Shown: piece after piece, positions 1-8,001 of the stretch | How positions within the stretch are numbered: the first letter of the stretch is position 1 | Layout: each line of letters starts with the position of its first letter | NCBI GenBank assembly: GCA_904066235.2 | Contig: CAJFCV020000005.1 | Span: 1 to 64,000, forward strand | Length of the DNA: 64,000 nt | From: Bursaphelenchus xylophilus | Taxonomy: Eukaryota; Nematoda; Chromadorea; Rhabditida; Aphelenchoididae | Direction: 5' to 3' | The notes under the pieces: model-generated | Database searches by the model: none | Seen by the model: the letters and a program-made list of their open reading frames with translations, nothing else | Told to the model about the DNA's origin: nothing | Position numbers and translations under genes: made by a program

Positions 1-298
1 TATATTCCTTTGCTTATACGCAAGTTTTGAATTTTACCTTGGTCCCCCCTTACCGTATTTTTTTTGCCATGCCCCGGCTGGGCGGGGTAGGGGTGGGGGA
101 GACCCCATACCTACCCCAAATTACTATAACTACCTTTCCCAACAATTTAGAATGTAAAAATCCACATATTTTACCTTGGTCCCCCCTTGCCGTATTTCGT
201 TTGCCATGCCCTGGCAGGGCGGGGGGAGACCCCATACCTACCCCAAATTACTATAACTACCTTTTCCAACATTTTACAATGTAAAAATCCACAGCTTA
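1..298. repeat. End of intergenic spacer, G-rich repeats
   Basis: This is the last part of the spacer before unit 1. It begins with one TTGCTTATACGCAAG motif and then holds two degenerate repeats, each with ACCTTGGTCCCCCCTT, a TTTGCCATGCC stretch, a G-rich run and TACCCCAAATTACTATAAC. The same block recurs before units 2 and 3. No gene is visible; short reading frames here are low-complexity. Confidence 0.85.
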
Positions 299-630
299 TG
301 GTTACGACCAGTACTGGACAAAATAGACAATCCGTTCCCACCGTGCAAATGGGAGAGTCGAAAAGGCGAAATTCCGAGCGAACGCGCCTCTAACGACCCT
401 CGCTTTTACTGGCGACGAACAGCTCAAACGCTGCTTTTGTCGTTTTTGAGAGCGGTGATTTCATATAAGTGAATGAAAGGTGGTGAACAGTGAATGCGAA
501 AGTGTTTGTTGATGAATGTGGTTACTGATAAGACCCTTTGTGGGTTCTGACGTTAATGGCGTGAGTGTATTGAGATATTTTCATATTGAAAATTTCATGA
601 TATATTCGAATACTGATTCCATCTCGATGG
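299..630 (+). other. Probable 5' external transcribed spacer / Pol I promoter region
   Basis: Unique sequence between the G-rich repeats and 18S, unchanged before all three units. It should contain the Pol I start and 5' ETS. A CTCAAACG...CGTTTTTGAG inverted pair lies near 421-451. No Pol I promoter motif can be recognised by eye. Confidence 0.6.
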
Positions 631-1736
631 TAATCTGGTTGATCCTGGCTGAACTGATATGTTTCTTTCAAAGATTTAGCCATGCATGTCTAAGTGGAGT
701 ATTATATAGCGAAACTGCGAACGGCTCATTACAACAGATATAATTTACTAGTTCTTGTTTCTATATGGATAACTGCGGTAATTCTGGAGCCAATACATGC
801 ATCAAGCCCTGGCCGCTCGGTTAGGGTGCAATTATTGGAGCAAAACCAGTCTCGTACTGTTTGCTAACTCAGGATAATTCTGCATATCGCATGGTCTTGT
901 ACCGGCGAAGTTTCTTTCAAGTATCTGCTTTATCAACTATCGTTGGTAGTTTATTGGTCTACCATGGTGTTGACGGGTAACGGAGAATCAGGGTTTGACT
1001 CCGGAGAGGGAGCCTTAGAAACGGCTACCATGTCTAAGGATAGCAGCAGGCGCGAAAATTACCCAATATCAAAACGATGAGGTAGTGACGAGAAATAACA
1101 AGATCGTTCTCTTTGAGATCGATTATTGGAATGAGTACAATCCAGAAATTTTAACGAGTACCTACGAGAGGGCAAGTCTGGTGCCAGCAGCCGCGGTAAT
1201 TCCAGCTCTCGTAATGTATAGAATTATTGTTGCGATTAAAAAGTTCGTAGTTGGATTGCAACGCAGGTATGGGTCCACCCTCTGGGTGCGTACTCAATGC
1301 TTGCATTTTGCATGTTTTTGTGGCGTCGCTTCGGTGGCGTTCATGATGCATGCAGGATTACTTTGAACGGCTCAAGTGCTTAAAGCAAGTCTTATGACTG
1401 AATACCGGTGCATGGAATAATGGAACAAGGTTGTGGCTGAGTTTTATTGGTTTTGTCGGCTAAAACAATGGTTAACAGGAACAGCCGGGGGCATTCGTAT
1501 CGCTGCGCGAGAGGTGAAATTCGTGGACCGTAGCGAGACGTCCTACAGCGAAGGCATTTGCCAAGAGTGTTTTCATTAATCAAGAACGAAAGTCAGAGGT
1601 TCGAAGGCGATTAGATACCGCTCTAGTTCTGACCGTAAACGATGCCAACTGTCGATCCGCTTGTGGATTTTATTCATGAGCGGGGAGATTTCCGGAAACG
1701 AAAGTTTTTCGGTTTCGGGGGAAGTATGGTTGCAAA

Positions 1737-1783
<47 letters not shown>

Positions 1784-2223
1784 TTGCGGCTTAATTTGAC
1801 TCAACACGGGAAATCTCACCCGGCCAGTACATCGTAAGGATTGACAGACTGACAGCTCTTTCATGATTCGGTGAATGGTGGTGCATGGCCGTTCTTAGTT
1901 CGTGGATTGATTTGTCTGGTTTATTCCGATAACGAACGAGACTTTAACTATTAAATAGTGCGCATGTTGCTTCGGCTGCGTGTGATCACTTCTTAAAGGA
2001 ATTTGTGGTTTTCAACCTCAAGAAATTGAGCAATAACAGGTCTGTGATGCCCTTAGATGTTCGGGGCCGCACGCGTGCTACAATGGTGGTAACAGCGTGA
2101 TTGTCCTTTTCCGACAGGAATTGGCAAACAGTTGAGATATTATTATGGCTGGAATTGAGTGTTGAAATTTTCTCTCATGAACGAGGAATTCCAAGTAAAT
2201 GTGAGTCATTAACTTGCATTGAT

Positions 2224-2258
<35 letters not shown>

Positions 2259-2410
2259 GCCCGGGACTGAGTTACTTCGAGAAAACTAGGGATCGCTGGA
2301 GTTCGATGTTTCGGCATTGTCTTTGGTGAGAACTAGTTTAATCGCAGTGGCTTGAACCGGGCAAAAGTCGTAACAAGGTAGCCGTAGGTGAACCTTCGGC
2401 TGGATCATTA
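631..2410 (+). rRNA. 18S rRNA, unit 1
   Basis: Small-subunit rRNA of the cytosolic ribosome. The 5' end is set at TAATCTGGTTGATCCTGG and the 3' end at GGCTGGATCATTA. Universal blocks in between include GCCAGCAGCCGCGGTAATTC (near 1182), the AAACTTAAAGGAATTGACGG block (near 1740) and GTACACACCGCCCGTCGC (near 2240). The length of about 1,780 nt is normal for an animal. The region after GATCCTGG departs from the usual CCAGTAGTCATATG, as in many nematodes. It is the first gene of a Pol I transcript with 5.8S and 28S. Confidence 0.97.
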
Positions 2411-2719
2411 CCGATCCTATGACACATTTATTCGTGCTCGTCACGATGATGCGATTGGTGACTTCGGTTGCCGCGCATGATGGCGGTTCGATTCGCGTCG
2501 TTCCGCCTACTGATGGTTCGCATGGAAGCCGAGAGGCGACCGTGCAACGGTGAAGTCTGGGTTTCTACGTGCTGTTGTTGAGTTGGCGTTTTACCGTGCC
2601 GACAGATGAGACCAGCCAGCTGCTTGCCGATTCGTTCTGGCGAGCGTAGGATTGAAAAGCCCGAGAGGCTGCCCTGACAAAACATTCATTTTACATTTAT
2701 TTTGTTGGAAAAGAGCTTT
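2411..2719 (+). other. ITS1, unit 1
   Basis: Internal transcribed spacer between the 18S 3' end and 5.8S, about 309 nt, removed during pre-rRNA processing. No gene in it. Confidence 0.9.
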
Positions 2720-2872
2720 AAGTTACTCCGGTGGATCACTTGGCTCGCGGGTCGATGAAGAACGCAGTGAATTGCGATAATAAGTACGAATTACAGATAT
2801 TATGAGTACCATGTTTTTGAATGCATATTGCGCTCTTGGGCTTTGCTCTTGAGCATATTCGATTCAGGGTGT
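2720..2872 (+). rRNA. 5.8S rRNA, unit 1
   Basis: Recognised by CGATGAAGAACGCAGTGAAT (near 2753) and the GAATGCATATTGCGCTC block (near 2819). Length is about 153 nt; ends are good to a few bases. In the ribosome it pairs with the 28S 5' end. Confidence 0.93.
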
Positions 2873-3196
2873 GTTTTTAAACTCGAGCAGAAACGCCGAC
2901 TTGTTTTTTTCAAGTTTCTGCACGTTGTGACAGTCGTCTCGCATTGTTCGCGCAATGTTAGGCACCATCTGTTTTACGCGGTTTGTTCCGCGACCAATAT
3001 CTTCTACGCACTGTTTGTCCGTGCGGGGCGAGAGGGCTTCGTGCTCGATTGTCGTGCGCGGCTAAACCGTTTGGTGATGTTGTTTCAACGGCGCGGCCGT
3101 CAGGGACGTTCGGATGAGAATGTTTGGAGTCCTGGCTGCGGTTTGTTGAGCTTCGTCGTGAAGCCTTGCGGGCAGTGTTGTCGGAATTGGTTGAAA
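2873..3196 (+). other. ITS2, unit 1
   Basis: Spacer between 5.8S and 28S, about 324 nt. Reading frames on both strands here are shadows of structured RNA. Confidence 0.9.
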
Positions 3197-4631
3197 CCAC
3201 CTGAGTTGGGTATGACTACCTGCTGAACTTAAGCATATCAGTAAGCAGAGGAAAAGAAACAAACATGGATTCCCTGAGTAACTGCGAGTGAAACGGGAAG
3301 AGCCCAGCGCTAAAGGTTGTTGGCTTCTGGCTGATGACCGGTGTAGCGTATAGAACCTTCGTTCGGCTTGTTCAGGCTGGCTTAAGTCTCGTTGGAACGC
3401 GGCGGCTAAGACGGTTTTACCCCGGTAAACCTGGCTGGACTTGGTGAGTGTTGGTTCTGGGAGTCGGGTTGTTTGGAAACGCAGCCCAAAGTTGGTGGTA
3501 AACTTCACCTAAGGCTAAATACGACCGCGAGACCGATAGAAAACAAGTACCGTGAGGGAAAGTTGAAAAGTACTTTGAAAAGAGAGTGCAAGAGAACGTG
3601 AAACCGGTGTAATGGAAGCGAATGGAGCCGACGTATCTAGTGCGTATTCAGCCTTCTGGGCGCGTGATTGGTGTTTGTGCATTGCCGCAAGGTGTGCCTG
3701 GCGCTATTGTCGCGTGTTCGGTTGGTGCATTTGCGTACGGAGTGCGCCGGGTTGTGTGGTGTTGTCGGACGATGCGCGTTTAGAGGACCCGGGCTTCGGC
3801 GCTGGGAACCCTGGGCGTGTGGAGTTCGGTTGGCGCTGCGCAGCTTTGTGGAGACGTGGGTTTTTCGCGTGCCGCGGTGTCGACAGGCTCGGTTCGGGTG
3901 GTACACATGTGTGCAGCCCTTATGGGGTCGGTCGGTGTTGTGGTGTGCTCTGCGTTCTTCCCGGTGTTCAGTCGGTGACCCATTCGACCCGTCTTGAAAC
4001 ACGGACCAAGGAGTTTATGGTATGCGCAAGTCATTGGGTTTGTCGAAGCCTAAAGGCGTAATGAAAGTGAGACATTACTTGTCTGAACGTGACTGGGTGC
4101 GGCATTCGTGCGGCCCAAGCAACGTTGCCCCGTTTCGAGGACTTGTCCTGATGCGGAGGTTGAGCGTATGCTATGAGACCCGAAAGATGGTGAACTATGC
4201 CTGAACAGGACGAAGCCAGAGGAAACTCTGGTGGAAGTCCGAAGCGGTTCTGACGTGCAAATCGATCGTCTGATTTTGGTATAGGGGCGCAAGACTAATC
4301 GAACCATCTGGTAGCTGGTTTCCTCCGAAGTTTCCCTCAGGATAGCTGGTGCACATTCAAACAGATATACTCGGTAAAGCGAACGATTAGAGTTCTTGGG
4401 ATGTATTATTCTCAGACTATTCTCAAACTCTAAATGGTTATGATGTTGGTGTTGCTTAATTGAACACTGACTTTGATTGTTGTGCTCCAAGTGGGCCATT
4501 TTTGGTAAGCAGAACTGGCGATGTGGGATGAACCAAACGCGGAGTTACGGTGCCTAACTATTCGCTCATGAGACCCCATGAAAGGTGTTGGTTGATATAG
4601 ACAGCAGGACGGTGGCCATGGAAGTCGGAAT

Positions 4632-4665
<34 letters not shown>

Positions 4666-5673
4666 TCAACTAGCCCTGAAAATGGATGGCGCTCGAGCGA
4701 ATGACCTATACTCTGCCGTCGTTGAGACCCGAGCAATCTCTCGACGAGTAGGAGGTACGTTGTAATGGCGTTGAAGTTGTTGGGCGTGAGCCCGAATGGA
4801 GCCGTTATGAGTGCAGATCTTGGTTGTAGTAGCAAATATTCAAGTGAGATCCTTGAAGACTGAAGTGGAGAAGGGTTCCGCGTGCACAGTGATTGTACGT
4901 GGGTTAGCCGATCCTAAGGCACAGGCTAATGCTGGATTTGAAGTTGTGGCGTTAAATTCACTTGTGGATTGCGCTGCATTCGCCGAAAGGGAAGCGGGTT
5001 AATATTCCCGCGTCGTGACGAGGAGATTGGCTTCACTTCGGTGTTGTCGAAGCGCGGTAACGCAAATGAACTTGCCGACGCTGCTTGGAGTCCGGGCTAG
5101 AGATCTCTTTTCTAGTTTAAGCTTTCATGACCATGGAATCGGTTCATCCGGAGATATGGTTGCTGAGGCTGTAGAGCACTGCGGTTGCTGCGGTGTCCCG
5201 TGCACTCCATGTGGCCCTTGAAAAGGTAAGGGAAGCTTAATGAATTTCTCGCACGATCGTACCAATATCCGCAGCAGGTCTCCAAGGTGTGCAGCCTCTA
5301 GTTGATGGAATAATGTAGATAAGGGAAGTCGGCAAATTAGATTCGTAACTTCGGGAAAAGAATTGGCTCTAGAGATTGGGCTAGTCGGGTTGTTACGTGA
5401 TGCTTATGGGCTGCGTTCGTGACTGGGCGGCGAGCTTCGGTGAGCTGTTCGGGCTAGTAGCGTGGCCCGTAGGTGGATCGTTTCAGCTTGGTCTGCGTTC
5501 GTTTCGGCGTGCGTAGTCTTCGGCTAGCGCTTAACAATCGAATCTAGAACTGGTACGGACTGGGGGAATCCGACTGTCTAATTAAAACAGAGGAGACAGA
5601 TGGTCTCTGAAAGACGTTGACTGTCTCTGATTTCTGCCCAGTGCTCTGAATGTTAATTTAAGGAAATTTGAGT

Positions 5674-5734
<61 letters not shown>

Positions 5735-5757
5735 TTAATTAGTGACGCGTATGAATG
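3197..5757 (+). rRNA. 28S rRNA, 5' part, unit 1 (interrupted by element A1)
   Basis: Large-subunit rRNA from the ITS2 boundary (ACCTGCTGAACTTAAGCATA near 3219) to the insertion point. Landmarks: GAGTGAAACGGGAAGAGCCC (near 3288), the ACACGGACCAAGGAG block (near 4000) and ATGACTCTCTTAAGGTAGCC, the R2 target region, at 5701-5720. The gene stops at GTGACGCGTATGAATG and continues after 6.3 kb of retrotransposon. A unit split like this is not expected to give functional 28S rRNA (known for R1/R2-inserted genes; inferred here). Confidence 0.95.
5742..5757 (+). repeat. Target-site duplication, 5' copy (A1)
   Basis: GTGACGCGTATGAATG, part of 28S. The same 16 nt follow the element at 12051-12066 and occur once, uninterrupted, in unit 2 at 19405-19420. 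Confidence 0.93.
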
Positions 5758-5759
5758 CT

Positions 5760-5837
5760 GGTCTGGGAGATCAGCTCGGCATACTTATGATAACACGGAC
5801 CAAACTGCGGCAGACAGCAGCCGCGAAATATGCGAGC
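5760..5837 (+). ncRNA. Candidate HDV-like self-cleaving ribozyme, A1
   Basis: Two bases inside the element, GGTCTG (5760-5765) can pair with CGGACC (5796-5801) as P1. GCTCGGCATA (5774-5783) can pair with TATGCGAGC (5829-5837) with one bulged G as P2. GCGGC (5807-5811) pairs with GCCGC (5820-5824) as P4. The P4-P2 linker reads C-GAAA, like the catalytic J4/2 of HDV ribozymes. This nesting is the HDV double pseudoknot, known to release R2 and related RNAs from rRNA co-transcripts. P3 and P1.1 are not convincing, so the assignment is provisional. Confidence 0.55.
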
Positions 5838-5872
5838 CGAATGGTAAGCATATATGCCTTGACTACGTGTCA

Positions 5873-6126
5873 TTGCAGCCTTTACCCCTTTCATGACCTT
5901 GCAGGTTGGTTTAATTACTGGCTTGTTGTCGAATCCATACGATTGTGTGTGGTTGAATGTCGGGGTGTTACTTTGGACGGATAGCCTTGCTGTTTGTGAG
6001 GTGTTCAGAGTAAATGGGGAGTATGCTGAGTTTTGGGGACAGAAACTTGCGTAAGAGCAAAGCAGTTTCCCCGGACTTAGAATATTTTTCGAAGTTCGAG
6101 GGTACAAACTTGCGTAAAAGCAAAGG
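5873..6126 (+). repeat. 28S 3'-flank-like block inside A1
   Basis: From TTGCAGCCTTTACCC onward this closely matches the sequence just after 28S at 12971-13283, including GGTTTAATTACTGGCTTGTT and GTCGAATCCATACGA. Two motifs follow in the same order as in the spacer: ACTTGCGTAAGAGCAAAG (6045-6062) and ACTTGCGTAAAAGCAAAG (6108-6125). It looks like captured rDNA 3' flank, possibly with Pol I terminator function (inference). Confidence 0.8.
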
Positions 6127-6961
6127 ATCTTCCCCAACCTCCTTGGGCCTTAGTCCCACAGAGTTACCTCCACGTGGTGACCGGCGGGCGATGTAACAAT
6201 CGGCTAAAACTCTGAAAACTAACAAGCCTCTATTACTCTAACGCGAGCCAAAAGGTATGCCGGAGATCATGATAAATCGGCGCTAGGCGACTTACACGAC
6301 TATAGTCTGGTAAGTAACGTTCGACAATGATGGTTCACTAATGATCGTGGTGTCATACCTTAATGCAAGTGTTAGAATTGAAGGAGGAGGAATGTTGGAG
6401 ATTACTAACCGGGGGTAGCCAGCGATGCTACAGGTTAGATAAACCCAACAGATGATCCGACTTCATAACCTACTGTCGCTAACTTGAAAATCACTACTGC
6501 GCACAAGTACGCGCCCAGGAAAAGTGCAATGTAAAAACTGCGCCTACTACTGGGTTGCACCGGTGTTATAGCAGGTTAGATGAAATAGCTTCAGCGGGTA
6601 GCCTCTTGTCGTGAAAGTACCGAGAAATGTCGAGAAGTGCATCCGGGGTTAATGCACGAACGGTGATTGATGTCAAGTCGGGGTTTGCTTGCATCAAAGT
6701 AAGAGTCCAAGACGGGACGAAGTGGGAGATAACGCATGTATGGAACTGCTGCTGAAAGACAAGCCTCTTGAGGACCTGTGAAGGTCGGGGGGTCAAACCC
6801 TAAAACCAAGTCAAGAGGCCAATGGGCATGGAAGCGTGTGCAGTGAAGTACTTGTAGTAGAGGTAAAATGCATCGTGTCGGGTGGTCATATAAAGAGGAA
6901 AAATTTTATTTATTTTTCTTTTTTTTTTTGATAACAACCTTACATGACAGGATTATATTTT
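6127..6961. other. A1 5' untranslated / antisense 3' region
   Basis: No gene is supported here. It contains CCACAGAGTTACCTCC followed by the CCACGTGG palindrome near 6158-6178, also present in the B elements, and a run of T near 6913-6930 that is the A-rich tail of the antisense 3' UTR. A2 lacks 6127-6494. Confidence 0.6.
6905..6914 (-). terminator. Poly(A) signals of the antisense gene, A1
   Basis: Read on the minus strand, two overlapping AATAAA hexamers lie about 50 nt after the antisense stop. The surrounding AATAAATAAAATTTTTCC is identical in the B elements although flanking sequence differs. Confidence 0.6.
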
Positions 6962-7540
6962 CTACTTGGAAGATGATCCTGCGCTGGACTTGGACTTGGG
7001 CTTTCCTCTGGTTTTGACTCCACTGGCACGTGGCGGCTCTTCTTGAGGGAGTTCATCCTCCTCGTCATTGCCTCCTACCTCCATCTCACCAACCACCTCC
7101 TCATTCACTTGACGATTGCGTCTTGCCTGGCGTTTTGCGCGGGTGGATTGGCAGAATGAGTCAATGCTGGCTTCGGCGGCTTGGGCATCAGCTGGATGCT
7201 GTCGGCTGTATGCATCCCAGAGGTGGTCGATCTTGAGCAGCTTGGCTTTGACATGGTTTTTCTTCCACGACTCCATCACCTGCATACGAGAGTTGAGTTG
7301 AATGATAGACGTGATGGAAGAGTTGATATTGGGGGTATTACTGGTACAATCCTGCTTGGCCCGGCATAACCCATGTAATAGCTTGTAGGCTTCAGGGGTG
7401 AGCTCTTTGTCGTTCGCACCCTGGGCGGTCAAGGCAGCGGCTATAGTCGAAATTACGCCGACCTTGGAGCGGGTGGCAGGCTTGGACTTGGTGATTTTCT
7501 TGGTGGCGGTGGTTTTTGAACTGCCTGCACGCTCGGACAT
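6962..7540 (-). CDS. Antisense basic protein of A1 (192 aa), function unknown
   Basis: Not a family I recognise. The protein starts MSERAGSS and has a Lys/Thr-rich basic N-terminus (residues 9-30), a helical-looking middle (about 31-125) and a tail that is acidic (about 150-170) then Lys/Ser-rich. The middle aligns with the B antisense protein: STI..AL near 31, Y.LLH..C.....C, then HPADAQ near 122 against HPAEAQ in B. A C-X5-C pair is shared. The ATG has AAA before it and lies 8 nt after a TTTCAG acceptor; AATAAA follows the stop. The gene diverges from the RT gene and is separated from it by a tRNA-like and a promoter-like module. Charge suggests a nucleic-acid-binding partner such as an ORF1-like protein (inference only). 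Conserved architecture in two diverged families argues that it is real. Confidence 0.72.
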   Translation of the reverse strand: MSERAGSSKTTATKKITKSKPATRSKVGVISTIAAALTAQGANDKELTPEAYKLLHGLCRAKQDCTSNTPNINSSITSIIQLNSRMQVMESWKKNHVKAKLLKIDHLWDAYSRQHPADAQAAEASIDSFCQSTRAKRQARRNRQVNEEVVGEMEVGGNDEEDELPQEEPPRASGVKTRGKPKSKSSAGSSSK

Positions 7541-7548
7541 TTTCTTGG

Positions 7549-7560
7549 CTGAAAGTAAAG
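7549..7560 (-). promoter_or_regulatory. Splice-acceptor-like site of the antisense gene, A1
   Basis: On the minus strand CTTTACTTTCAG ends 8 nt before the ATG, matching the nematode 3' splice consensus TTTCAG. No donor is evident nearby, so trans-splicing of a spliced leader onto an outron is the simplest reading (inference). Confidence 0.5.
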
Positions 7561-7575
7561 ATCGTTAGAAATATG

Positions 7576-7651
7576 GCCCGGGCACCGGGAATCGAACTCG
7601 GGAGATCACGAATACAAGGCCGCCGTGTAACCAATTAGGCTACACGGTGAC
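7576..7651 (-). other. tRNA-like sequence, A1
   Basis: On the minus strand there is a near-perfect A box TAGCCTAATTGG and B box GAGTTCGATTCCC at tRNA spacing, with CTTGTAT where an anticodon loop (TGT, Thr) would be. Stems are degenerate: the D arm becomes an extended GTGTA/TACAC hairpin and the anticodon stem does not pair well. It is probably tRNA-derived and could keep Pol III promoter activity or act as structured RNA. A working tRNA is unlikely. Confidence 0.6.
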
Positions 7652-7691
7652 GGGAGCTAAACGCTGAAAACTCGGAGACGAGCCAAAACTC

Positions 7692-7762
7692 GGGGAAAGG
7701 GGCGTGGCTTGTGGGCACAGCCACCCAATCAGCGCGCTCCCCCGGGTATTTGGGCGTGGCTA
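7692..7762. promoter_or_regulatory. Candidate bidirectional promoter module, A1
   Basis: GGGGCGTGGC (7699-7708), CCCAATCAGCG (7724-7734) and GGGCGTGGC (7752-7760) are grouped between the divergent genes. The B elements have the same order: GC box, CCAATCAGCG, GC box. CCAAT and GC/CACCC boxes are Pol II promoter elements. No TATA box is seen. Confidence 0.45.
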
Positions 7763-8001
7763 CTGAAATGCGTTGTAGAAGAGAGGCAAAATAGCCTATC
7801 AAAGACCTAAGAGATGGGTACTCTGCGGGGGGTCATAAAGCACCCACTTAAAATACCCTGGGATAATGGCTTTAGCCTGGCTATTACACCCAACATGAAT
7901 GGGCTCCAAGTAAGATAACGAGGCGTCCTTGCAGGGTCACGCGGACTTCCGCCGACTCAAGGGATCCGCGGCAGGATGCTGCAGATGAATGCCCCTTAGA
8001 T

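Noticed and set aside
3612..4061. 149-codon and other long frames within 28S, ITS and 18S
   Set aside because: They lie in conserved rRNA, repeat identically in every unit and have no protein-like composition.
7576..7651. Functional tRNA-Thr gene
   Set aside because: Acceptor and anticodon stems are degenerate although both internal promoter boxes are good.
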